Below, piece by piece: positions 8,709 through 16,154 of a DNA stretch of 64,000 nucleotides (its first letter is position 1; each line of letters begins with the position of its first letter). Source of the stretch: UBA6170 sp942491385 (GTDB lineage: Bacteria > Chloroflexota > Anaerolineae > Anaerolineales > Anaerolineaceae); NCBI GenBank assembly GCA_942491385.1, contig CALOAF010000011.1:124001-188000 (forward strand). The letters are read 5' to 3'. The notes under the pieces are model-generated. The model was not told the origin of the DNA. It ran no database searches and saw only the letters and a list, made by a program, of their open reading frames with translations. The translations under genes were made by a program, and so were the position numbers.

Positions 8709-9662
8709 TTAGAAATCTAATTTTTGTATCGTGTTCTTCAGTACATTGGCAGATTTTAAGAGACCGGTTTTTTCTTCATCATTCAATTTGAGTTTTAACA
8801 CCCTTTCGATTCCCCCGCGATCAATAACAGATGGTAGGGAGAAACAGACATCCTGAAGATCATAATAATTATTTATCAGACTGGAAACCGAAAGCACAGT
8901 GCTTTGATCCCGTAAAACTGCTTCAATTATTCTTTCCAGACCGGTTGCAATTGCGTAATAGGTTGCTCCTTTACGCTCAATAATATGATACGCGGCATCA
9001 CGAGTTTGTGAGAATATTTGGGTAAGATCATGATCACTACAGACCATTTGATTGGTTCTACAATAATCGGTCAGGTTCATACCGGCGATATTTGCCAGAG
9101 ACCAGACAGCCACTTCGCTATCTCCATGTTCACCGATGATAAAAGCATGAACACTGCGGGGATCCACATCAAATCGTGTGGACAAAAGATAACGGAAACG
9201 GGCTGTATCAAGGATGGTACCTGACCCAAAAACGCGTTGGGGAGGCAAACCGGATACTTTGATAGAAACAAACGTTAGCACATCTACTGGATTTGTGGCA
9301 ATCAGGATTAATCCATCAGGATTGTATTTGACTATTTCAGGTATGATTTGCCTAAATATATCAGTGTTTCTTTGAGCGAGATCCAACCTTGTTTCACCGG
9401 GTCTCTGAGCACTTCCTGCCGTGACGACGGTGATTGCTGCGCCTTGGGTATCAGGGTAATCACCTGCATAAACTCTGGTAGGACGAACCAATGGGACAGC
9501 ATGCATAAGATCCATGGCTTCCCCTTCAGCTTTATGAATATTACGATCTATCAGAACTATTTCAGTTGCCAGACCCGAAAGCGTTAGCGCGTAAGCAAGA
9601 GTCGCTCCAACATTCCCAATTCCAATAATTGCGACCTTATTCGTTATATGTGGAGTAAACAT
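8709..9662 (-). CDS. ldh: L-lactate dehydrogenase
   Basis: A 317-residue NAD-dependent lactate/malate dehydrogenase family member. The nucleotide-binding motif GIGNVGATLAYAL is at the N-terminus, ATNPVDVLTF is in the middle, and IIGEHGDSEVAVWS contains the catalytic His. The substrate-discriminating loop reads GSAQRPGETRLDL, with Gln where malate dehydrogenases have Arg. This favours pyruvate reduction to lactate. Length is normal and the enzyme should be a cytoplasmic tetramer. It points away from the ribosomal L34 cluster, with about 210 bases of promoter-containing space between them, and toward the lipoprotein gene. A malate dehydrogenase role is less likely. Confidence 0.88.
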   Translation of the reverse strand: MFTPHITNKVAIIGIGNVGATLAYALTLSGLATEIVLIDRNIHKAEGEAMDLMHAVPLVRPTRVYAGDYPDTQGAAITVVTAGSAQRPGETRLDLAQRNTDIFRQIIPEIVKYNPDGLILIATNPVDVLTFVSIKVSGLPPQRVFGSGTILDTARFRYLLSTRFDVDPRSVHAFIIGEHGDSEVAVWSLANIAGMNLTDYCRTNQMVCSDHDLTQIFSQTRDAAYHIIERKGATYYAIATGLERIIEAVLRDQSTVLSVSSLINNYYDLQDVCFSLPSVIDRGGIERVLKLKLNDEEKTGLLKSANVLKNTIQKLDF

Positions 9663-9793
9663 GACTATCTATCTCCAAATTCAACTATTTTCTGGTAAAA
9701 TTTATTCTTGATATCCAGTAATTATATCGCAAGCACAAATCCATGTTGGTTAAACAAATAGACTGGATAAAAGATAAAAAAAGCTGATCAGGT

Positions 9794-9822
9794 TTGACCA
9801 CTATAAGCCGTTACGGTATAAT
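9794..9822 (+). promoter_or_regulatory. Near-consensus sigma-70-like promoter for the rpmH cluster
   Basis: TTGACC at 9794-9799 and TATAAT at 9817-9822 are separated by exactly 17 bases. The first gene of the cluster, rpmH, starts 55 bases later. This is one of the best promoter matches in the window. Confidence 0.8.
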
Positions 9823-9876
9823 AATCGCTTGTCAGTTTTTAAATTAGGACTAAATCAACTTTGAAAGGAAATATCT

Positions 9877-10044
9877 ATGCCCAAACGGACATACCAACCG
9901 AAGAAAAAGCATCGTATTCGAACACATGGTTTTCGAGCACGCATGGCAACCAAAGGTGGACGTGACGTCATTAAGCGTCGTCGACTACGTGGCCGTAGCA
10001 GCCTTGCTGTATCACTGCCACATGTTAAAAGAATTAGCTGGTAA
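9877..10044 (+). CDS. rpmH: Large ribosomal subunit protein bL34
   Basis: This 55-residue basic protein starts MPKRTYQPKKKHRIRTHGFR and contains ARMATKGGRDVIKRRRLRGR, the full bL34 signature. It is slightly longer than the usual 44-46 residues because of a C-terminal tail ending VKRISW. TTGAAAGGAAAT provides the ribosome binding site ahead of the ATG. bL34 sits in the core of the 50S subunit. It heads the classical rpmH-rnpA-yidD-yidC-jag cluster, 58 bases before rnpA. The usual upstream neighbour dnaA is absent; ldh lies there instead. Confidence 0.96.
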   Translation: MPKRTYQPKKKHRIRTHGFRARMATKGGRDVIKRRRLRGRSSLAVSLPHVKRISW

Positions 10045-10102
10045 AGCTGCTTCTTTGTTTGGATTAAACCTGTCATCAGCGGATGAACGGACAGGTAAAT
10101 GA

Positions 10103-10456
10103 GTGAAACGCAACTATCGATTAACTCGGTCAAACGATTTTCAACGGGTAAAAAAGACTGGAAAGTCTTTCGCTCATCCAATTATCGTTTTGATCAAAAT
10201 GCCAAACCCTGATGGGTTACTCAGGATCGGAGTATCTGCTGGTAAGGCTGTTGGAAATGCTGTTACAAGAAATCGTGCGAAACGCCGGATGCGAGCCAGT
10301 TTGAGCGGATTGATGGAAAATATTCAGCCTGGTTGGGATCTGGTGTTTCTGGCAAGAAAACCAATAACTGCTGCTGCCTATCTTGAAATTGTTGCAGCAG
10401 AGATGTATCTATTAAAACGTGCAGGATTATTTTTGGACGAAAGTATAACAGAATGA
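10103..10456 (+). CDS. rnpA: Ribonuclease P protein component
   Basis: A 117-residue basic protein that helps RNase P RNA bind precursor tRNAs. The start is a GTG: the nearby ATG at 10099 is out of frame. The N-terminal NYRLTRSNDFQRVKKTGKSF and the hallmark RNR box, AVGNAVTRNRAKRRMRA, are intact. It follows rpmH and ends in a four-base ATGA overlap with yidD, so translation of the two is coupled. The C-terminus is short and acidic, as in many family members. The partner RNA gene (rnpB) is not in this window. Confidence 0.94.
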   Translation: MKRNYRLTRSNDFQRVKKTGKSFAHPIIVLIKMPNPDGLLRIGVSAGKAVGNAVTRNRAKRRMRASLSGLMENIQPGWDLVFLARKPITAAAYLEIVAAEMYLLKRAGLFLDESITE

Positions 10457-10734
10457 GTTATCTACACGAGTATCCAAATGAGCCTACACTAAATTCCTTA
10501 ACTTTCAATTTAAGGAATAGTCCACGTTGGATATTGTTGGTTTTTATTCGTTTTTATCAGAAACTAATTTCACCAGCACTTCCTGCCAATACCTGCCGTT
10601 TTTACCCTAGCTGTTCTCATTATGGCTATCAAGCTATTTATAAACATGGAGCAATCAAAGGTTTATGGATGGCGATTTGGCGAGTGTTGCGTTGCAATCC
10701 ATTTAACCCCGGTGGTTATGACCCTGTTCCCTGA
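10453..10734 (+). CDS. yidD: Membrane protein insertion efficiency factor YidD
   Basis: A 93-residue protein with the family core RFYPSCSHYGYQAIYKHGA and the C-terminal CNPFNPGGYDPVP. YidD is a small membrane-associated protein that aids insertion by YidC. The first 25 residues are an extension relative to the shortest homologues. It overlaps rnpA by four bases. Normally yidC follows directly, but here a beta-propeller lipoprotein gene lies between them. Confidence 0.94.
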   Translation: MSYLHEYPNEPTLNSLTFNLRNSPRWILLVFIRFYQKLISPALPANTCRFYPSCSHYGYQAIYKHGAIKGLWMAIWRVLRCNPFNPGGYDPVP

Positions 10735-10781
10735 CTATCAGGTTTATTGAGTTAAACAACCCCCTGAAATTAAAGAGTTCA

Positions 10782-11834
10782 ATGAAGAAAAAAATATTAA
10801 TAATCATTATGTTTATGATGCTGGCAATCAGTGTGTCCGCTTGTAGTGGCGCTTTAAATGCCAGTGGTTGGCCGGGTGTTTCTGGCGACGATAATTCAGT
10901 GTACGTTGCTTACGGCAACCAGGTTTATTCATTACGAATAAAAGATGGATCCCTAAATTGGCGCTACCCTGAAAAAATTGAAGCCGCCAAAACTTATTAC
11001 GCAAATCCTGCCATTAATGGATCAAATGTAATCGTTGGGGATTATAAGAAAACATTATCTGCCCTGAACATCCAATCGGGTACATTATCCTGGACATTTG
11101 AAGGTGCCTCGAACCGTTATATTGGTGGTGCACTGGTGGTAGGCGATACGATTCTTGCCCCCAACGCAGATCATCATTTGTATGCCTTAGACTTGAATGG
11201 AAACCTCAAATGGAAATTCAAAGCCCGGCATGCTCTCTGGTCAACTCCCATTGTTCAAGATGATGTGGTTTACCTTACTTCCATGGATCATTTTTTGTAC
11301 GCAATCAATATTAAAAGTGGTCAATTGATTTGGGAATTGGACATGGGCGGTGCAATAGTTTACAGTCCCTCTTTTGATACTGATGCGATTTTCATTGCGA
11401 CACTCGCAAATGAAGTGATCGCCCTCAAAGCTAGCGACGGTTCCATCATTTGGAAGAATGCCTATGAGACAGGATTATGGTCTCAACCCATCTATAACGA
11501 TGGTGTCGTATATTATGGTGACACGGCTGGAAAAATATTTGCCGTGTCGTCTACAGATGGTAAACCATTATGGGATTATGTCATGGGCGAGATGGTTTCT
11601 GGAGCACCTGTTGTGATGCCCGAGGGCGTTGTTTTTGCAGGTGAAAACGGAAAACTAGTTGCTTTGGATTTTGATGGAAATATCTTATGGACGCGCTCTG
11701 TGACAGGAAATCTTTATACTGGACCAGTCGTTGTTGATGGATTGTTGGTTTTAGGCATTTCAAAAGGGGATGAAGTGATTAAGGCCTACGATTTCGCTGG
11801 CAATGAAATCTGGAAATTCACACCAGAAAAGTAG
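10782..11834 (+). CDS. PQQ-type beta-propeller lipoprotein (BamB-like fold)
   Basis: The 350-residue product starts with a lipoprotein signal peptide ending ISVSAC. It then has repeated blades of the WD/PQQ type: YSLRIKDGSLNWRYP, LSALNIQSGTLSWTFEG, YALDLNGNLKWKF, YAINIKSGQLIWELD, IALKASDGSIIWKN, FAVSSTDGKPLWDY and VALDFDGNILWTRS. That is seven or eight blades, enough to close one propeller. In Gram-negative bacteria the same fold is BamB, an outer-membrane assembly lipoprotein, but this resemblance is to the fold only. Its position between yidD and yidC is unusual and suggests, without proving, a role in membrane or exported protein maturation. Confidence 0.85.
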   Translation: MKKKILIIIMFMMLAISVSACSGALNASGWPGVSGDDNSVYVAYGNQVYSLRIKDGSLNWRYPEKIEAAKTYYANPAINGSNVIVGDYKKTLSALNIQSGTLSWTFEGASNRYIGGALVVGDTILAPNADHHLYALDLNGNLKWKFKARHALWSTPIVQDDVVYLTSMDHFLYAINIKSGQLIWELDMGGAIVYSPSFDTDAIFIATLANEVIALKASDGSIIWKNAYETGLWSQPIYNDGVVYYGDTAGKIFAVSSTDGKPLWDYVMGEMVSGAPVVMPEGVVFAGENGKLVALDFDGNILWTRSVTGNLYTGPVVVDGLLVLGISKGDEVIKAYDFAGNEIWKFTPEK

Positions 11835-11848
11835 AGGTAGGTTAAAAA

Positions 11849-12652
11849 ATGTGGGATGCAATCATTATTACTCCCTTTATTAATGTAATTCTGTTTATCT
11901 ACAGTTTTATGGGTCAAAACTTTGGTATCGCGATTATTCTCTTTACCATCATCATTCGTTTAATCACTCATCCATTAATGGTTAAACAAATTAAAGGTGC
12001 CCAGGGTATGCAGAATATGCAAAATGACGCAGAATGGAAAAAAGTACAGGAAAAATTTAAAGGCGACAAAGAAAAATTAGCCCAGGAGCAAATGAAATAT
12101 TACAAAGAAAAAGGAATTAATCCCTTTGCTTCCTGTTTACCTACTTTGATCCAATTCCCTATTATTATCGCTTTATACCAAAGTATTATTGCTGCCTTAG
12201 CTGCAACTCCGGTTGAAGTGCTAAATTTGGTGCGGCATGTCTATCCAGGTTTTTTGGATGTATCCACCTTGATTCCTTTAAATAGCCAATTCTTGTGGAT
12301 GGATTTAGGACAACCGGAACGGTTGAATCTCCCATTCCTGTCTTTTGGAATTCCGATTCTAGCCATTTTTGTCGTCATTTCGACATACATTCAGTCAAAA
12401 CTTATCCAACCCCCATCGCAAAATCCAAAGGATCAATCAGCGATGATGGGTAACATGATGAATATTTACATGCCCTTCTTCATGGGATATCTTGCATTGA
12501 CATTGGCTTCCGGATTATCACTTTATTTCCTGGTATCCAACTTACTGGGTATCGCACAATACGCCATGTTAGGAAAAGTGAATTGGAGCAATCTGTTGCC
12601 AGGTGCTAAACCCAATAAACCTGTGGCAATTTCAACAAAACGTAAAAAGTAG
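11849..12652 (+). CDS. yidC: Membrane protein insertase YidC
   Basis: The 267-residue protein has the short Gram-positive-like YidC/OxaA form without the large periplasmic domain. FGIAIILFTIIIRLITHPL carries the conserved groove Arg in the first core membrane helix. A charged cytoplasmic hairpin rich in Lys and Glu follows, then KGINPFASCLPTLIQFPIII, and finally FFMGYLALTLASGLSLYF. A lysine-rich tail ends the protein and may contact ribosomes. It inserts membrane proteins alone or with SecYEG. The gene follows the propeller lipoprotein by 14 bases and precedes jag by 15 bases, in one operon. Confidence 0.95.
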   Translation: MWDAIIITPFINVILFIYSFMGQNFGIAIILFTIIIRLITHPLMVKQIKGAQGMQNMQNDAEWKKVQEKFKGDKEKLAQEQMKYYKEKGINPFASCLPTLIQFPIIIALYQSIIAALAATPVEVLNLVRHVYPGFLDVSTLIPLNSQFLWMDLGQPERLNLPFLSFGIPILAIFVVISTYIQSKLIQPPSQNPKDQSAMMGNMMNIYMPFFMGYLALTLASGLSLYFLVSNLLGIAQYAMLGKVNWSNLLPGAKPNKPVAISTKRKK

Positions 12653-12667
12653 AAAGTTGGATCTTTT

Positions 12668-13453
12668 ATGGAATATAAAAAAATCACCCAAGAATTCATC
12701 GCTCCTACAGTTGAAGAAGCAATAGAACAAGGGGCAAATACTTTAGGAATCGCTGAAGAACAATTAGACGTTGAAGTGTTGGATCAAGGTAGTAAAGGGC
12801 TATTTGGCCTTGGCAGCCGGCAGGCACGTGTTCGACTTTCTATCCGTAATGGGGAAGAACAGGAAACGAAACAAAAGCCAACGCCACAACCTACAACAAA
12901 GCCATCACCAAAACCAGCACCAAAACCAAAGACAGAATCAATCCCAACTATCGCAAAGCCAGAAAACGACGATAAAGAACCTGTTTTAAAATTGGCTGAG
13001 GATGTTGTGTGGGAATTACTTCAAAAAATGCACATCAATGCCAAGGTTGAAGCAAAATTTGTTGACCCAATCGACGAAAGAGATCAGCGGATGGTGCAGG
13101 TAGAAATATTAGGTCGGGATTTGAGTATTCTGATCGGCCGACGCAGTGAAACGCTAAATGCATTGCAATATATCAGCAGCCTGATCGTTGCCAAGGAACA
13201 TGGGGAATGGGTTCCTTTATTGATCGATGTACAGGGCTATCGCGAACGCAGAGAAAGACAGCTGAAAGTTTTGGCCCGGCGTATGGCTGAACAGGTCGTT
13301 CATACGGGTCGCAGACAAAATCTGGAACCGATGCCGGCCAATGAACGACGTGTGATCCATATCGAGTTACGTAATCATGATTTAGTCTCCACAGAAAGTG
13401 TTGGAGAAGAACCAAATCGCAAAGTGACAATCGTACTCAAAAAACAAAATTAA
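12668..13453 (+). CDS. jag: RNA-binding protein Jag / KhpB
   Basis: Three domains are visible in 261 residues. The Jag-N domain at 1-60 includes ITQEFIAPTVEEAIEQGA and GSKGLFGLGSRQARV. A Pro/Lys/Thr-rich linker spans about 70-100. The KH domain at about 110-185 includes DLSILIGRRSETLNALQYI. The C-terminal R3H domain at about 190-260 has RRMAEQVVHTGRR and ANERRVIHIEL. KhpB binds RNA, usually with KhpA, and influences cell elongation and division. It is the last gene of the rpmH cluster and is followed directly by a terminator. Confidence 0.93.
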   Translation: MEYKKITQEFIAPTVEEAIEQGANTLGIAEEQLDVEVLDQGSKGLFGLGSRQARVRLSIRNGEEQETKQKPTPQPTTKPSPKPAPKPKTESIPTIAKPENDDKEPVLKLAEDVVWELLQKMHINAKVEAKFVDPIDERDQRMVQVEILGRDLSILIGRRSETLNALQYISSLIVAKEHGEWVPLLIDVQGYRERRERQLKVLARRMAEQVVHTGRRQNLEPMPANERRVIHIELRNHDLVSTESVGEEPNRKVTIVLKKQN

Positions 13454-13459
13454 TAAATG

Positions 13460-13494
13460 GAACGCCTTAATAAATGAATTGAGGCGTTCTTTCG
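13460..13494 (+). terminator. Rho-independent terminator after jag
   Basis: GAACGCCT at 13460-13467 and AGGCGTTC at 13482-13489 form an 8-bp stem around a 14-base loop, followed by TTTCGT. It separates the rpmH-jag cluster from the phosphorylase gene. Confidence 0.75.
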
Positions 13495-13525
13495 TATTTA
13501 ACAGGGATATCCAAAAGGAGAATTG

Positions 13526-14830
13526 ATGAAAGCAGTAGATATCATCATCAAAAAAAGAGATCATCTGGAACTCAGTAAAGATGAAATTGATTTCTTCATC
13601 AATGGATTTACAACCGGAGATATACCAGATTATCAGGCGGCTGCATGGGCAATGGCGGTGTTACTGAATGGAATGACCGATCAAGAAACCACAAACTTAA
13701 CACTGGCTATGGCTCATTCTGGTGATATTCTCGATTTATCCGATGTGGTTGATATCTGCCTGGATAAACATTCAACAGGTGGTGTGGGTGATAAAACTAC
13801 GCTTGTGGTCGAGCCATTGGTGGCTGCCTGCGGTCTGCCGTTTGGAAAAATGTCAGGGCGTGGACTGGGGTTCAGTGGCGGCACTCTGGATAAAATGGAA
13901 TCCATTCCCGGCTATCGTGTGAATCTGACCCACGAGGAATTTATTCAGCAGCTTAAAACGATTGGGATCGTTTTATCCGGACAGAGTGGGGACTTAGCGC
14001 CGGCAGATGGCAAGATGTATGCTTTACGGGATGTAACCGGTACGGTACCTTCCATGCCCCTAATTGCATCATCCGTCATGAGTAAAAAAATTGCCGGAGG
14101 CGCTCAGGTCATTGTTCTGGATGTTAAAGTTGGCGTCGGCGCATTTATGACTACCCTTGCTGACGCTAGAACACTCTCACGTTTACTAGTCTCAATTGCT
14201 GAAATCAGTGGTCGCAAAGCGGTCTGTATGCTTTCTGACATGAATCAGCCGTTAGGCAACGCAGTTGGTAATTCACTGGAACTTCTGGAAGCAATTGACA
14301 CTTTGCATGGAGGGGGTCCCAACGATTTTGTGGAACATTGCCTTTCCGCTGCAGCTTATCTTGTCATGTTGGGTAAAAAAGCGAAAAATCTGATTCAGGC
14401 ACGACAAATGGTTGAAGATGTGCTCAAAAATGGCACAGCCTGGGAAAAATTCCGTCAAATGGTGATTGCTCAAGGTGGGGATGTTGCTTTTATTGACCAA
14501 CCAGATCTTTTTCCAAACGCAGATTTTGTTGAGACAACAAATTCAGAAAAAAATGGATTCGTTCATTGGATCGACGCGCGTGTCATCGGTGAAACATCAG
14601 TCGATTTAGGGGCTGGCAGGGCAAAAAAGGGAGATCCGATCGATCATACAGTTGGGATCGTCGTCCATCACAAAGTGGGGGATTATGTAATTGCTGGTGA
14701 GCCATTGTTTACTATCCATGCAAACTCCCTGGAAAAACTGGAATTAGCCAGAAAACAGGTGCTGCATGCACACAAAATTGAAGATGAAAAGTGTGACCCG
14801 CTGCCATTATTTTATGAGATTGTGGATTAA
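13526..14830 (+). CDS. pdp: Pyrimidine-nucleoside phosphorylase (thymidine phosphorylase family)
   Basis: The ATG at 13526 lies five bases after AAAAGGAG, so the in-frame TTG just before it is not used. The 434-residue protein carries the family signature DKHSTGGVGDKTTL and SGRGLGFSGGTLDKMESIPG near residues 80-125. The phosphate-binding glycine-rich loop, Lys-rich motif SVMSKKIAGGAQVIVLDVK and a C-terminal beta domain (VGIVVHHKVGDYVIAGEPLF) follow. It cleaves thymidine, uridine or deoxyuridine with phosphate. Whether it prefers thymidine alone cannot be told from sequence. It is one of three nucleoside phosphorylases in this window. Confidence 0.92.
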   Translation: MKAVDIIIKKRDHLELSKDEIDFFINGFTTGDIPDYQAAAWAMAVLLNGMTDQETTNLTLAMAHSGDILDLSDVVDICLDKHSTGGVGDKTTLVVEPLVAACGLPFGKMSGRGLGFSGGTLDKMESIPGYRVNLTHEEFIQQLKTIGIVLSGQSGDLAPADGKMYALRDVTGTVPSMPLIASSVMSKKIAGGAQVIVLDVKVGVGAFMTTLADARTLSRLLVSIAEISGRKAVCMLSDMNQPLGNAVGNSLELLEAIDTLHGGGPNDFVEHCLSAAAYLVMLGKKAKNLIQARQMVEDVLKNGTAWEKFRQMVIAQGGDVAFIDQPDLFPNADFVETTNSEKNGFVHWIDARVIGETSVDLGAGRAKKGDPIDHTVGIVVHHKVGDYVIAGEPLFTIHANSLEKLELARKQVLHAHKIEDEKCDPLPLFYEIVD

Positions 14831-15000
14831 TTACAATGAACCATATTCAGTGTTGAGTCTAAGAAATCCTTGTGGAGATTAATCTACGCAAATAGCATGA
14901 CGAGATTTATCTTTTTACCACATTGATGTCGAAAATTCACAGAATCCTATTTGATTTAATGTGATAAACTCTTCTACATATCAAGATTTGGAGAATTTTA

Positions 15001-15726
15001 ATGTCAAGAAAATCTAAGATTTACTTTTCATCTGGCATCGTTTTATTTTCTTTAGGATTAATCATTGGTCTTTTCCTTTGGACAGGGTCTGTTTGGGCTG
15101 ATTTGGAAGGCTACATGTTTCAACCAGCCACGCATGCAGACAAATCTGAATTTTATTTAGACTGCCCAAATTTAATTACCAAATCAGATTTTGGGATTAT
15201 CTCCATCGGAATCGAGAATCAATTTGACAAGGATGTCAAGAAACTTGTGCGTGGATACAAATCACTTGGTTATGTGATCTATGTTGCTTCTGATGAGACA
15301 AATCTTGAATTAAAACCGGGTGAATCAGAGGTAATCCATTGGTATATTTACCCTGATGATGCTGCCTGGAATCGTTTCGTTCTTTTTAGGGTCAACATCA
15401 TCAGTAGTCGTGGTGTAGGCCTGAGCACAGCATCCTGTGGAGTCATGCTTATTAATGTGCCCTTCCTGAATAGCAATCAATTTTTCTTATTGGCATTATT
15501 GTTGGGAATGGTATTTATTGGATCAGGAATTTTCCTGGTTTATAAATCATCCATGCAGCGGGAAAAGAAGAATTTTTATTTTGAGCGCTTGATGTCCGCA
15601 ATAACAGGTGTAACAATTATTGGATTATTGCTTGCATTTTTTGGTCAATGGCTCGTTGCTGGTCTACTATTGATCGGTATGTATCTATTTCTGGTGGTCA
15701 TCATCACTCATTATCTGCAGAAATAG
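15001..15726 (+). CDS. Membrane protein of unknown function
   Basis: The 241-residue product has one N-terminal membrane segment (about residues 9-30), an extracytoplasmic domain of about 120 residues, and then three membrane helices (about 160-180, 195-215 and 218-238). The soluble part includes NQFDKDVKKLVRGY and ELKPGESEVIHWYIYPDD, a pattern like an Ig-type beta-sandwich. I do not recognise the family. It lies alone between the phosphorylase gene and the T-box leader. GGAG sits seven bases before the ATG. A similar arrangement, beta domain plus TM helices, is common in Chloroflexota hypothetical proteins. Confidence 0.65.
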   Translation: MSRKSKIYFSSGIVLFSLGLIIGLFLWTGSVWADLEGYMFQPATHADKSEFYLDCPNLITKSDFGIISIGIENQFDKDVKKLVRGYKSLGYVIYVASDETNLELKPGESEVIHWYIYPDDAAWNRFVLFRVNIISSRGVGLSTASCGVMLINVPFLNSNQFFLLALLLGMVFIGSGIFLVYKSSMQREKKNFYFERLMSAITGVTIIGLLLAFFGQWLVAGLLLIGMYLFLVVIITHYLQK

Positions 15727-15766
15727 GACTAAGAGCATCATTTTGTAGGTTTTTTTGAATTAAAAA

Positions 15767-15795
15767 TTGAATATTCTTAAAAATTCTGGTATGAT
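15767..15795 (+). promoter_or_regulatory. Promoter of the ileS T-box transcript
   Basis: TTGAAT at 15767-15772 and TATGAT at 15790-15795 are 17 bases apart. The transcript would start near 15802, just upstream of the T-box leader. Confidence 0.75.
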
Positions 15796-15801
15796 TTGGG
15801 A

Positions 15802-16128
15802 CAATCTTAAAAAAAGCAATGATGGAAACGAGTAAGCATTTTTCGTCAATCAGCGATCCTGGAATTGGTGTGAGCCAGGCTTGAAAAAATTGCCCAAAAT
15901 CCTTCCGGAGCTGCAAACTGAAAAGGCAAATAGGAAGATGCCTGAGTAGGTACGCCGGGAATCAACCCGTTACCAATGGCTCGGGATAACGGACCATGTT
16001 TTCATAGTCAGGTGTCCTGGTAAGTGTCCGTCAAAAGACGGGAAGCGGGGTGGTACCGCGAAGCATGAATATCGACCTTCGTCCCTGTGTGCGTAAACCT
16101 TATGGTTTACCCAGGAGGAAGGTTTTTT
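15802..16128 (+). promoter_or_regulatory. T-box riboswitch leader controlling ileS
   Basis: The conserved T-box sequence GCGGGGTGGTACCGCG lies at 16045-16060, with the GGTGG that pairs with uncharged tRNA CCA ends. Upstream are AGTA at 15831-15834, a Stem I apical-type segment GGTGTGAGCC at 15867-15876, and GAGCTGC with CTGAA at about 15908-15922. A purine-flanked ATC at 15899-15901 is in the place expected for the specifier codon, which would be isoleucine AUC. That assignment is inference. A terminator follows at 16074-16128. When uncharged tRNA-Ile binds, antitermination should permit ileS expression. Confidence 0.88.
16074..16128 (+). terminator. Regulated terminator hairpin of the T-box
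   Basis: GACCTTCGTCC at 16074-16084 pairs imperfectly with GGAGGAAGGTT at 16113-16123, enclosing an inner GTAAACC/GGTTTAC hairpin (16093-16110), and is followed by a run of six T. This is the expression platform that competes with the antiterminator. Confidence 0.8.
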
Positions 16129-16154
16129 ATTATCTATTGATAGAAAGAGGTAGT

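Noticed and set aside
13460..13494. Hairpin after jag as a leader of the phosphorylase gene
   Set aside because: It has the form of a simple terminator and lies before an independent ribosome binding site; no ligand-binding core is visible.
16050..16154. Upstream extension of ileS into the T-box
   Set aside because: The extension covers the T-box and terminator, and the ATG at 16155 has a good ribosome binding site.
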